Source of the DNA: Melieria omissa
Lineage: Eukaryota; Arthropoda; Insecta; Diptera; Ulidiidae
Direction of reading: 5' to 3'
DNA: 64,000 nucleotides
Assembly (NCBI GenBank): GCA_963971225.1
Contig: OZ020268.1
Location: 111,444,830 to 111,508,829 of the forward strand
Part shown: in pieces, positions 10,965-22,037 of the stretch
Position numbering within the stretch: position 1 is the first letter of the stretch
Layout: each line of letters starts with the position of its first letter
Translations under genes and position numbers: made by a program
The notes under the pieces: generated by a model
The model's input: the letters and a program-made list of their open reading frames with translations, nothing else
Databases searched by the model: none
Told to the model about the DNA's origin: nothing

Positions 10965-11299
10965 AGCCGCCGTGGCTCAGTTGGTTAGTGCGCGGTCCAA
11001 GCGAGTCGCATGCAGAGCGACGCTAGTTCGAATTCTGCATGTAGTAACACCTAAAAAAAATAACGGGAAACTCGTTTTCTCTTTCGGTGGCTGTCCTCTC
11101 AGCTGGAAATGGCAAACCTCTGAGAGTAAAAATTGCCTATGAAAAAGCTCCCAACCTGCCGTTCGGAACCGGCATAAAACTGTAGGTCCCTTCCACCCGC
11201 GTACAAAATTCACACGCACAACACGGGTGGTTGCGGGAAGCTAGGCCTTAGTCTCGCGTAAGCGGGCTGTCGTGCCAATCAATTATTATTATTATTATT
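10965..11299 (+). mobile_element. SINE family A, full length, ATT tail
   Basis: A 12-bp target duplication ATGTTTTATTGC is at 10953-10964 and 11300-11311. The 5' head is tRNA-like: GTGGCTCAGTTGGTTAGTGC is an A box context and GCTAGTTCGAATTCTGC a B box. The body contains CCTCTGAGAGTAAAAATTGC and the core CTGCCGTTCGGAACCGGC followed by ATAAAACTGTAGGTCCC. The 3' end is (ATT)n. RNA polymerase III transcription and mobilisation by a LINE with an ATT-type tail are inferred from the family. It is not a functional tRNA gene because the acceptor stem does not pair around the head. Confidence 0.93.
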
Positions 11300-11514
11300 A
11301 TGTTTTATTGCCAGTGTTCCCAATACTGATGTATGTACTTCGTTATCCAAAAGTCTCCCAAAAAGTCCACTAAGAATCCGAAAAATCTCCTAACATAAAA
11401 TATAAATCTCCAAAATTTTCTTCTAAACAATTCTTCCTCCTGAAAACTCTTCTAAAAGGCCAAGAATCTCATAAATCTAGAAGGAAATCTCCTGATCTTG
11501 CAACACTGGATTTA

Positions 11515-11780
11515 ATTGAGTTAGGTTGAGTTGAAGTGGCTGACTGTGGCACACTTGGACCTTGGACTTCGTTATGATACCACAAACAAAAGAGTAATGT
11601 ATCCACTGCAAGTCCTTTGAGAGTTAGATAAGGCAGTTTGCTTCGTTTATGAATCCTCGGAAGTCGCTTCTATTCACTGTTCTCAGGTCATTCAAGTTGT
11701 TGAAGAACATTCTTAGTAGAGCTCTACATCTTCATCTATAAGTGAGTCGAGCAGTGGCAAAGAAGGTGACTTATAGTCTC
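11515..11780 (-). pseudogene. Non-LTR retrotransposon 3' end, degenerate
   Basis: The - strand reads RIHKRSKLPYLTLKGLAVD and TLLFCLWYHNE, then continues into a noncoding tail. The order and the GGTATCATAA-like element near the end (TATGATACCACA at 11573-11584 on +) parallel the end of the LINE at 57672-58918, as does the GTTAGGTTGAG at the extreme 3' side. Heavily decayed. Confidence 0.4.
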
Positions 11781-12221
11781 CTCTTATTAAGATGATTGTG
11801 GGACCAACTATTGTTACTTGCCACCGTTTTTTGACTCCAACAAAAAAGGAAGAACATATAAATAGTTAGTTTACAAGTAGCTAAAAGTATGACTACCTCT
11901 CTGCCAAACTTTCCTTCGATATTGCTTTGTCAAGCAAAGAGTATCAATGAGAGACCTCATTCGATGTAGTGGAAAGCTCCTAAAGAGCTTTAAAAGCATA
12001 CTGAATATCTGCAAAACCACAAACAGTTCTTCTAGGAAAATTGTGTTATTTTGATGGAACAGAACTGGTAAATCCGTTTGAAAGACGCTGCAGAAGTTTG
12101 TGAGACAGAAACTGTCCTTCATGAGTGAATTCTTACACACTACAGTATTCCCTACCCTACCATCCAACTTGGAGTCGTGCGTATAAAAAAAAACATACTC
12201 TAGGTTTTGGTACCTCAGGCA

Positions 12222-12394
12222 GATCTCGATAGTCCAGTGGATAGGGCGCTGGCGTCTCACATCAGAGGTCCTAGGTTCGAATCCCAGCTCGCACAGGTTA
12301 AACGCCCATCTAATTCTATCGCTATCCACATGAAGCAGATGAAAATTACAAGAATCACACTGTTCCCTTCCCACATCCTCATCCGCTTGAAGTT
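12222..12394 (+). mobile_element. SINE family B, copy 2 (internally deleted)
   Basis: The head GATCTCGATAGTCCAGTGGA, TAGGGCGCTGGC and the B box CTAGGTTCGAATCCCAGC are well kept, followed by TCTATCGCTATCCACATGAA and ATTACAAGAATCACA. It then jumps to CCCTTCCCACATCCTCATCC, so the core domain is deleted and the rest of the 3' half is missing. This copy shows the head most clearly. Confidence 0.85.
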
Positions 12395-12399
12395 ATTTT

Positions 12400-14110
12400 A
12401 CAGAATAATTAATTGGGGACTGAAATTATTGGATAACAAATAATTTGAACTTTCTATGACTTTTTTAAAATTTCGTCAATATGAAAGCATTTATAGCTCG
12501 AACGAAACTCGCTGCGTATGAATCTTTGGCTGCTGCATGAAATCGATATGTAAGTGCGTGTTGTGCGCTATTTTTGTATGTGAATTTATTTATTTAATCT
12601 GCAGCCATTCGCTCGTAATATTCTCGGCAAGCTTTTCTCATAAGCACATCTTTTTTGCTCGAGATGGTAAACAAAGCCATAAGTCGATACGGCAAGTTTC
12701 CACACACGCACACACAGGCACTCGAATACACTTTATATAGTGTGTGCGTGTGTGTGCTGTGTGTATTTATTTCCGTTAGTTGTGGTACAACGCCCCTTCA
12801 AATGCAAAGAGCCTGACGCAGCCTTTGTTCGGGCACTCTTTGCGGCGGCAGAAGTGGTCTCGACGTGTCTGAAATTGTGTGCGTGTGTGTGCACCAGTGA
12901 AACTGCAAATATGGCAACACCGTTGCATGGCAACATTGTTGTGCCTTGTTGAGGTGCATTCGCAATGGGCTCCAGCCGGCCTGGGGGGCGAAATTGGGGG
13001 CGCGGGGTTCTTGTTATTTAAAAGTGTTCGATTTAAGCCATAAAAATGATGCGATGCATTTTAAAGTAGCCCGTAAACGGCGTTTCGCATGTGTGCGTGT
13101 GTTTGTGTCTGAGTACGTAAATCAGACGAAGCGGCAGTAAGGCGCCCAAGCAAAGCACCAACACAACACAGCACAACAAATCCACAATCCCCTCCACGTA
13201 GTCGACTTACGAGTTTACAGTAGCGGCGTTCGTTTACGTGTACGTGTACGTGTATGTGTGTGTGTTTGTGAGTTGGGTCGTCTGTGTGTGTGGCGGCGTA
13301 ACGATGCAACGGTGTATGGTGGTGGACACCATAGTGCACTGCACTTCACTTGGCTTAGAGGCATTAGTGTTTTTGTTGTGCAGCATGTGAGTGGTTCAGA
13401 ATTTTTAAGTAGCACCGGAAATGGAGTTTGCTTTGCTTTACTTCTTGTATCGGCTGCCCGTGGCCGTTGTCCTTGTCGTTGCCTTTAAAATGCAATTCAT
13501 TTTGCTACCTTTAAGCACTGATCAACTAACGTTAGATTGCAATAGTGCCAGTGCGGCCGTAGCACGATTCGCCACTTGTGACTATCTCATGGGCCAAGTC
13601 AACAGCTTCGACGCCCCGGCTCAGACCGAACAATCTAGTGCGAATTTTTCTACTTTCACATTATAAATAACGAAACGCTGCTTTTCGACCGCAAACGCCT
13701 GAAGGGATGTTTATATTACTTTTGAATTGTATTGAATTGAATTGTATTGCATTGCTTGGAATAAAAATACAGAGCGGTTGTTGACGCAACTATTGGCAAT
13801 GTATGTTGCATGCGAGAAGTACTGCAGTTGAAAATTGTATGCCCAAAACAATTGTTGATGAAATATTTATGTTGTTTTCTATTGGTCGAAATTGACGCTG
13901 GACTATTTCACTGCTATAAAAATACCATGGCTACATGTTGGGGTCAGTGCAAAGGCGTTGAATTGCTGAGCATTCAATTGAAGTATGCAAACGAACATTT
14001 ATGCCATAAAGCACCATTTATGCCATGTTTTGCTTCATGAACCTTCGCCCGTAAAAGTCTGAAAGTGAAATATTTAAAAACTATGCAAAATTTATGTTCA
14101 AAAATAACAA
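12400..14110. other. Intron sequence, no recognised gene
   Basis: Mostly unique DNA with scattered GT-rich runs (12739-12765, 13236-13268) that create spurious Cys/Val ORFs on + and His/Thr ORFs on -. None has splice-site bracketing or a recognisable domain. The GC content between 12780 and 13650 is higher than in the surroundings, as in other unique blocks of this intron. Confidence 0.5.
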
Positions 14111-14114
14111 ATTT

Positions 14115-14815
14115 TAATCAGGCTCAAAAATGGTACCGATGCACAGTGATTCGTTCCATAAAAAAAATTCAAAAAATTTATTGTCTCAGATTTTAACGTT
14201 TTTGATGTCATTTGAAAGATAAAACTCCAACTAAGAAAGCCCCAAAAAATCTGTGCAAAAAAATAATTAGTGTGTGTGCAAAATTGTCTCAAAGTTGAAA
14301 CTTTTTTCACAAAAAATGTTAAACACATATTTTCCGTTTTTTAGTCTATTGAGTAAAAAAAATCGTACAAACACATGGTCAGCAAGAAGTTGCTAAAAAT
14401 AGATTCAATATAGATTAAGAAATGATGTCGTCATTTTCGATTTTAATGTTTTTTCAAAATTTGCAAAGCTGAGGCTTTTACTTGACTTTTAATTCAAAAT
14501 ATTTTTCTAAACTAAAAATCTGAAAATTGGCAAAACTTTGAGAAAAATATCTTAAAAGTATGTGAAGGTATGTTCCTGGATTTTTTTTTTATTTTAAGAA
14601 CCATTCTTTTTTTGTCAGATAATGCAATTACATTCTCCGATATGTTGCAATCTCAGAAAATAACTCAATTTGAAAAGTGGTCTGAGCACCTATTTTTCGA
14701 CAAAATTTATTTTATTCATCCCTAAAAGTATGCAATCAGCATGAAAAATTGGAAAAAAAACTGCAGAAATGCAAAACATACATCTTTTATTATCGTTTTT
14801 AATTCAAAACCAAAG
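14115..14815 (+). repeat. Unclassified dispersed repeat, copy 1
   Basis: About 700 bp that recur in inverted orientation at 34130-34940. Shared phrases include aaaactccaactaagaaa, ctgtgcaaaaaaat..ttagtgtgtgtg, aatttgcaaagctgaggctt, ctgaaaattggcaaaac and cctaaaagtatgcaat. AT-rich and noncoding, with no terminal repeats or target duplication found. Confidence 0.75.
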
Positions 14816-14976
14816 GGTCCTAAGACAATTTCTGGTACTCTTTGGAATAATCAATCTTGACGTTACCGATGAAATATAAAATCTGAAAAATCTAGCCAAC
14901 ACACTTGGTGCTATAGCTCACCAAAAATTACGAAAATTGCAAATTTAAGTCTCAGGCATTGCCAAACTACAAAAGT

Positions 14977-15066
14977 TTAACCCTTTCCGACATGAAAATA
15001 AACCGGGCTGTATGAATTGTATGGGCTGTAGTCCAATATATTTGACATTGTTACTGAAAGGGTTCA
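14977..15066. mobile_element. Possible 90-bp TTAA-type MITE
   Basis: TTAACCCTTTCCGACA at the left is mirrored by TGAAAGGGTTCA at the right, where the second TTAA has become TTCA. It resembles the CCCTTTCG families in the window but is very short. Tentative. Confidence 0.35.
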
Positions 15067-15578
15067 GAAAAACAAAATGGAGATGTCAATTCAGCAGACC
15101 AAGATTAATTAGTATACCAAATTTTATGATGAACGGATCACTCCTTCAAATTTTGTTCCGCGGTTGTATGAAGTCGAATCATTGTGCAATGTGCTGAGCT
15201 TGAAATGAACTTGTCTTGAGGAAAACCTGAACTCGAGGCGTTGGCAAGAATTTGATGATGAGTAACTGCGAGTTGTAGTGCAGTAAAATCTGTAACAGTA
15301 ACTTCAACAGTTGAGGAATTAGGCAAACAACTCTAATCAATACTTTCCAATGTTCTTTAGCACTTGAAAGCTTATTTGAAAGCATCCAAATTGGATCCAA
15401 ACTGGAACTTGGAACAATTACGTTTTTATTATTTTCTTTATTCCTTCGTTATTTATTCAAACCGAGTCATTGAACAAAAAGTTTTTGCAGTCCAAGTGAA
15501 TGATGTGCATACAAAGATTTGCATCAAATCGCAATAAATTCAGCATCTCGAGATTGATCCATCTTTTTGACTTAATAC

Positions 15579-15868
15579 TTAACACATTAAAAGCGGGCCG
15601 GGTAAAATTACCCGTTGTGAAAACTGCTGCTTATAAGCGGGGCGGGTATTTTTACCTTTTGAATGTAGGCACTTTAAAAGCGGGAGACGGTATTTTTACC
15701 GGATTGGTTTTCATATAAAACTGAAAGTATTATTTCATATAATTATTTTAGTTTCATAAATTTCAAGTTTTATTTATTTTGGATCGCGCAATTTTTGCTT
15801 GTTTTGCAAGTAATGCCCGCTACGCAGCATAGTTTCATATACTAGGCTACCCGCTTAAAATGTGTTAA
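15579..15868. mobile_element. TTAA-flanked MITE, CACATTAAAAGCGGG family
   Basis: TTAA at 15579-15582 and 15865-15868 flank inverted ends CACATTAAAAGCGGG and CACATTTTAAGCGGG. Inside the left part an imperfect unit of about 40 bp with AAGCGGG..CGGGTAAAATTACCCG-like text repeats three times. No coding sequence. Confidence 0.65.
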
Positions 15869-15869
15869 T

Positions 15870-17600
15870 AGATTACTGTTACTAGATAGATTTAATCAAA
15901 CCAAGCAGATTTCATGCATACAAAATAAAATATAATATAAATTTATGTACATCATGGGGTCTGATATTTTAAAATTGATAAACAATTACAACTTTATATA
16001 TGTTCGTATTTTTTTCAGCGCACTTCCAGACTTGTTTTTCTTGACTATACCATTTTTAGAGCGCACGTAGACGAGGTTTATTATTACTTAATATTAATCG
16101 TCTAACAAAGCCCAATTACCTGAATTGGCCCCTGGAGATATGCTTTAATTTAATTTAGGTGGCTGGGAACGCTCAACATTGAAATGACCAGCGCTTGTAA
16201 CATAAACAAATTCAATACTACAACCAACTCGTACATATTTGTATACATAAGAATGTACATATACATATGTACATACATATATATAGTATCCGATATATGC
16301 CGACTATTTGCATGCAGCCACGCACAGTGCACACAAACAATATGTTGAAAATCCCATTTACCGTATTGTACGTCCGACTTCCGGTTGTCATAACTCCAGC
16401 TAGTCGACTGTCAGCTGTGCCGCACCCTTCTCTCTTTCTCTCTCTCTCTCTCTTGCTCTTGGCCAACTCTTCCGGCTTTGCTGTGCATAAATTAAAAACG
16501 CCTTGCAGTGGCGTAACGTCGCCACGAAGCAGGCAACAGCAAACCAACGCCCGAGGAGCGACAAGCGACAGGAATTGCAATTAGCATTGCAAATTTTTCT
16601 GTATAAATATTTTCGAATTTATAATAATTCCAGCAAAAGTTAATTCATTTGCTGCTGCTGCTGCTCGCTAGCCTTCCAACTTATTCGCATCATAATTCAA
16701 CGTGAAGACGTGCAAATTGAAAATTGGTTTGCTGGCATTTTGCCGGAACGAAAGTGCAGCGAGGACAACGAGTCGAATTTAAGTTAATTGGGATTAATGC
16801 CGAACGTCTGGCGGTGTGGCCAAACGAAACCAAAACTTTTTGTTTTTTAATTACTGAGCGCACAACTTTGTTGTTGTTGTTTTTCTTCTTCTTCATATTG
16901 CAGAATTTTTGTCTTAGTTTTTTGTTTTTTTTTTAAGCATGTGAAATAGTGCAAAATTAGCATAATTAGCTTTCTTCGCGACAAAGTTTGGTGGGAAACT
17001 TGCAGCGAATGTCAGCTGATAGTTTAGTGCTTAAAACAAAGTGATGATTCAGACGGGCGATTTTGAGGAGAGTGGGGTGGCAAAATGATAATGAGTTACT
17101 TTTTACAGTCTGAGGGACTGGCCAAAAAAAAAATGATAATAAATGGCTTTAAAAACTTTCGGTTGGGTGAAAAAATAGAAAGAAATTCCATTTACGTTAT
17201 GTTATATACGAATATAGATGGTTTTATTGGTATTTATCTGGCATATATATCTGGTATAGGTGCTATCGAAGAAAAAATTTCGTACAAAAAAAACTTTCTC
17301 AGACAGTTTTGTGATTGTTGGACTCAGCTTTGTTTCAGTGCGCGACAAAAATGAACAGCAGCAAAGAGAAGATATGCATTTTGCTTACAGTTTTTTTTTT
17401 CAACAAAGGCAAAACTGTTAGTCAGGAAAAAGATGACAAGAAAAGATGATTTAAAATCTATGATGTTACTATACTTATCATAGGAATCGTCGAGTCCGAC
17501 TGCCATGTAAGCACTGTTTTTATGGTCTAAACCTTGCACGAGAAAAACCTTAAAAAAGAAATGTAAATAAAAAAGCTCGATTTATGAGTGAAACACGAGT
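15870..17600. other. Intron sequence, no recognised gene
   Basis: Unique AT-rich DNA with a TC run at 16429-16453 and a T-rich run near 16870-16935. The longer ORFs here (for example over 16218-16580) are low-complexity and unbracketed by splice signals. Confidence 0.45.
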
Positions 17601-17605
17601 TGGAT

Positions 17606-17935
17606 TGAATTTGGTTTGAGTTGCAGCCTTCTATGTGAAAAGCTGACTTAAGCACAACTTATGGCTCATTGTGATATCACAGTGGATTCCACGACTTCCC
17701 CTAGTGAGCTGGGAACCATGAAGATTTCGGCTTTATCTCTGATATTCGTAGGTGATAGTTCGGTTAGACTAATGACTAAACTAACTCGAGCTAACGAAAA
17801 TAAATTATTATTAAAAATTATTTCCAAATCAGATGACTGAAAAGTGAAAACTGGATCACTTACGGCAAAGTGCAAAGTGAAGCGAAAACCGTTGTGGTCA
17901 AATTGTGGTGAGGCAACGCAAATGATGTCCAAGTC
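17606..17935 (-). pseudogene. Non-LTR retrotransposon 3' end, same family as 57672-58918
   Basis: The - strand translation LTELSPTNIRDKAEIF then VVESTVISQ* is the counterpart of LTELSPLNIRYIARFI and APSTVVSQ* in the LINE near 58.8 kb. Beyond the stop, the 3' untranslated text TGATATCACAATGAGCCATA then AGTTGTGCTTAAGTCAGC and GAAGGCTGCAACTC also aligns with it. The CCTAA repeat of the relative is lacking. The N-terminal part of this block is unrelated and may be flanking DNA. Confidence 0.6.
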
Positions 17936-18017
17936 AGGACTAATGCTCAGGAAGGATAGGTTGTGTGTTTGGTGAGATTGAGAAGGAATTATTTACTATG
18001 TGCTGCGGCCAAACTAT

Positions 18018-18401
18018 GGTTTAGTGGCTGCATCTGAATGAGACACATATAGACCTATGGGCCCTTTGTGATACCACAAATTCCACCCGTTTGAAATGTG
18101 TATGCAACACTGATTTATCCCACATGTGATACAACACACATTTCAAACGGATGGGGAAAGGGAGAGGGAGATGACCGACAGTTTAACGCCGAATCCGAAC
18201 GACGATTAGCAGTTTTTTCGTCCACATTTGGAGAATTGCCATTGCCTACCAAGAGCGCACTTCTGCGATTCTTGTAATTCCCACCTGCTTCATGTGGATA
18301 GCGATAGATGTAGATGAGCGTTTAACCAGTCCGAGCCAGGAATCGAACCTGGGGCGCTCGGTATGAGAAGCCAGCGCGCTACCCGCTGAACTATCGAGAC
18401 C
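18018..18401 (-). mobile_element. SINE family B, copy 3, with target duplication
   Basis: The duplication GGCCAAACTAT is at 18007-18017 and 18402-18412. On the - strand the order is: head GGTCTCGATAGTTCAGCGGG with B box CAGGTTCGATTCCTGG, body TCTATCGCTATCCACATGAA, core GTCGTTCGGATTCGGCGTTA with AACTGTCGGTC, an inverted pair TTTGAAATGTGTGTTGTATC and GTTGCATACACATTTCAAA, then TTTGTGGTATCACAAAGGGC and a tail GTGTCTCATTCAGATGCAGC. The tail ends in ACTAAACC without a clean repeat run. Confidence 0.9.
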
Positions 18402-18434
18402 GGCCAAACTATTAATTCCCACCTGTACTGTAAG

Positions 18435-18560
18435 AAATTCGACGATTTGAAGAAAGCAATCGCTAAGAAGCGGCCACCTTTGGCCAGTAGAAGAGAAATT
18501 GTGTTACAAGAACACGACGCCAGGTCACACACACATCGAGAGGGACTCACCAGAAGCACG
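18435..18560 (+). pseudogene. Short mariner transposase fragment
   Basis: FDDLKKAIAKKRPPLASRR, EIVLQEHDARSHT matches the mariner segment around the second catalytic aspartate (usual KRPxLxxRxxVxxHxDNARPHT), with NARPHT changed to DARSHT. Only about 40 codons are recognisable. It begins a few dozen bases past a SINE and no terminal repeats were found. Confidence 0.5.
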
Positions 18561-18840
18561 GAGAACTTGCTTGAGAGGTTCTTATGCATAAAACGTATAG
18601 TTCCGATTTGGAGCCCGTCTACGGTGAATACGATGATTTTGCTGGTGAACAATTTTCCTCAAGATAAGATTGTAAGAATCGACTGTACCAGTTTTTTGCC
18701 AAGGTGTGCCAAGTTGGAATTACATTTCCTTTCAAAGCCCAAATAAGTCCATTGCGTTTTTCTTCATTACGGAGAAACTCATTAGTTTCCTGCCGGAATA
18801 AGCCCGTTCGATCTCACGATGAAGCGAAGTTGGTCCCAAA

Positions 18841-18996
18841 CAGGCGCGGATTTAGAAAAATATTTCGGGGGGGGGCTTTCAAAAAGTAATTATTTAATAT
18901 TTGTAAAATGCCTATTAAATTGTATGTAGTTTTATAGGCGATCCAAATATTTCGGGGGGGTTTCAACCCCCAAAACACCCCCTGAATCCGCCACTG
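18841..18996. mobile_element. hAT-type MITE (156 bp)
   Basis: The 8-bp target duplication GTCCCAAA is at 18833-18840 and 18997-19004. The ends CAGGCGCGGATTTAG and, inward from the right, CAGTGGCGGATTCAG are imperfect inverted repeats. The interior contains long G and C runs. An 8-bp duplication plus CAGNGGCGGAT-like ends is typical of nonautonomous hAT elements. Confidence 0.8.
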
Positions 18997-19009
18997 GTCC
19001 CAAAGTTTA

Positions 19010-19230
19010 AACTTGTGCTGGTTTAAAACAGTTTTGGAGAGCGCTCCTGGAGAGCGAGTAAGTGACGTGAGAAGTGTTGCATGGAATCTACGTCTTTCAA
19101 ATTTTCACAGCCCCTGCAGACATCACTGGACTAGAGTCGCCGATTTATGAACATTGGCCCAATTGCAAAGTGTCCAGTCTTGACTCAGGGACATGCTGAA
19201 CTGAATTTACCTGCTAGACAACACGGTCCA
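19010..19230 (-). pseudogene. Non-LTR retrotransposon scrap with Cys-His tail
   Basis: The - strand reads CRGCENLKDVDSMQHFSRHL then LALQERSPKLF, the Cys-x2-Cys ... His tail that follows RNase H in the LINEs of this window (compare CHSCENPNEKETVHHFLCAC at 24.7 kb). The frame is interrupted nearby and the surrounding coding parts are lost. Confidence 0.5.
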
Positions 19231-20616
19231 TTTCTACAGAAGTTATATAATACTCTACGTATTTTTTTCTATTAGGTGCTTATTTGAATTTGAAGAAATC
19301 TGTTTATTTAGCCTTGAAAACAGATTAGAACTAAATGGGTTGTCTCCACTTTTGGTTGGCCAACAGGTGGCAAATTTGGTGCCTTTTTTAGTATGCAATC
19401 AATGTCCAGGTACAGGACAGAAATCGCAGTTGGGATAGACTTGTGCCTGTCTGTCTTACACCCCTCTTTGTCATTTCGTTTTTTGCTGCGATTCCTGTCA
19501 TTCCAAAGTGAATGGTCACCCAGTAATCAGTGAAACAAACTCTTTGTTAAATTTGTTTGTTTAATTTGAGAGGGTTTTTCCTCTTCAATCTTTGGACACC
19601 AACAGTAGAGTGCAGACATTTAAACATTTTTGTTATTCCATCTCCGAATTTTTAATACCATATACACACACCAATTTCCCCTCTGTCACCCTCACACTCA
19701 TACATATCTGCGTGCATAGAATGCGCCACATACGCGTCACAAAATCCACACCAGCCACTCGAAATTCGCAGTCAAGAAGGTTTCAACTTGAAAATTCAAT
19801 TTCACAAAACCAACCGCACACTCTTTCCGGCCACTGCTGTTGAAATTTACACTTTTTCCGTGCGTCGAATTTTGAACGCCTCCATTTGTCACCGCACCCC
19901 ACCGGCTGCGCGTTATTGCCCACCGAAACGGCGACTTTATTCTGACCTGTCCGACACAGTGCAGTGGCAATGAAACGACGGCATCAGGCTTCGTTATCGC
20001 GAGCGCGCCAAAAATGCTCCACTCGACACGCGAATACACCAAAGCCAATGCAAATACAACGCATGCAGGCGACGTTACAGGGTGCTCGCGCCGTTGCCTT
20101 AATTTAGATTGGCTAGTCGGCGGCGGCGGTTGCTGTGGCGACGGTGACACTGTTCGCCTGTTGCAATTGCATCGCGGTTTGAGCGTTGTGGCAGTGCATC
20201 GAGTGGACACAAAGACGCGCCACACATGGACACTGCCACTGACACTTACACACACATATACACATACATTCCCAAATGCATATTTATGACCAATTTATTC
20301 TGACATTTCGCTCAGCAAATCTGAACGCCACAGTCGAATGCAGTTGTTGCTATTTGTTGTGCCAATTCGTGTTAGTGTTGCTGTTTGTCTGTAGCCACAA
20401 CAAAGATTTGGATTTTGTTTGTTAGTCGCAGCGGAAACAGAAGCATTTTGTAGCAGAAACTGGACGTTGATAATTTTAGCACCCGAATCACATTTTCTGA
20501 GTGTGGCTTACTGATGCTTTGAACTGTTGAGCGGTGGCTTGAAATCAAAAAATAGTTTGCTTTTTTCAGTGGAAAAATTTTTTCTTTAAAAATTTATAGA
20601 AAATTATTTAGTAGTA

Positions 20617-20653
20617 AAAATAAATAAATAAATAAAAATAAATAAATAAATAA
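20617..20653. repeat. (TAAA)n microsatellite
   Basis: Nine near-perfect TAAA units with one extra A. Confidence 0.9.
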
Positions 20654-22014
20654 CACATTCGTGGAAAGCTTAAGAGATTTAGTAGAAGATGAGTTATATT
20701 TCAGGTTGGTGCATAATTCCCTTAGTTCAGGACCTGTAGGCAATTGTACGATTTTTAAAAGAATAGAGGACTTTAAAGTCATCGCTCAATTTTGGAATAT
20801 TTCAGATTATTCCATTTAGAGGGCAAATTCGAAAGATCGAAAATGTAGATTTTTTCTATACTTAAAATTTAACTTTTATTTAAACTGTTTAGACGAGAGA
20901 TCTCAGCAACTTTAAGCACTTTCTTGGAAAGCAGGAAAGATTTACAAGATGAAACATATATCAGTAAAATATACTTTTTCATTTGGACTTCAAAATAAAT
21001 TAATCTATGAAGTAATGACCACTATAGGCTCGTTCTCAGACAGACTTATAGATCCTCCTTACTCGTAGCTCATCTATATTTCAGGTTGTTTGATTTGGGA
21101 ACTGTAATCAATAAAACGCTTTTGAAAAGGTCAACTTCTCTACCCTTCATTTCAATTTTATCTGCCATTAAATATCAGAAACGTTGACTTTATTCTTTTG
21201 CATTTCGGTTCAATAAAATTTCCACAGAAGTAATTTGCAGAGCCATTGCGTTCCGCTTGCAAATCGCTTAACGTTGCGTTAAACTGCCCGGCTGGCTGAG
21301 TAGCGCCGCCGAACAAAGCAGACGGCGTTGCTTCGTTGACGCCTCGTTTGCGTTCAATTAAAAATGCTGCCAAATGACGCAAACAAACGCACAAGCTTTG
21401 TAAAACAATAACAAAAAATAACCAGAATACACGCTGCCAGCGTGAAAGGTGAGGCCAACAGGTACAACGTGTCGTATACGCAATGCCATAAAAATGCGCG
21501 CAACTCCATTAAAATGCAACAACTGCGCGCAGCAGAGCGACGTTAAAATGGCTTTTTAAACTCGGACGATGAGCAATGACGTCGCGTCGACAGCGATGGC
21601 GCCAACGAGCGGGATGCTTAACGTTTCAATGTGCCCGACGCAAATGCGCACGAATTATTATTTTTCACGCTGGCGTTTCTAATGCGGCGACCGGCGACGG
21701 GGTGTTGAATGCTGTGCACTCGCTGCAATAAACTGCAAATGAAAAGTAAATTAATTTTTAATGAAGCACAAATGCTGTGCGACTGCCCGTTCGTCAACCT
21801 ACGCATTCGACTGCCGCGTCTGACGCGTTTCGTTGCAAAGTTGGACGTTGGTGCGCGCAGCAATGCGAGCTCATAAAATAAACAAACGGAACAACGTACG
21901 AACAAACCGGCCGACGCCACTTCAGCGCCACAGCGCAACTTTAGCTTCAGTGCAACTTTTGCTGCTGCTGCCAATGCCAACACTTTACTGAAATGGAATG
22001 TGCCATAGGCGTCT

Positions 22015-22037
22015 ATGTGTGTGTGTGTGTGTGTGTG
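22015..22037. repeat. (GT)n microsatellite
   Basis: Eleven uninterrupted GT units. Confidence 0.9.

Noticed and set aside
10966..11040. Functional tRNA gene
   Set aside because: A and B boxes are present but the ends do not form an acceptor stem. The sequence is the head of a SINE with a target duplication and ATT tail.
16690..16936. Lys/Asn-rich and Phe-rich ORFs on opposite strands
   Set aside because: They derive from a T-rich tract near 16870-16935 and have no other support.
19737..20255. 172-codon - strand ORF
   Set aside because: No recognisable motif or supporting splice signals, and it includes a TG-repeat-derived start.
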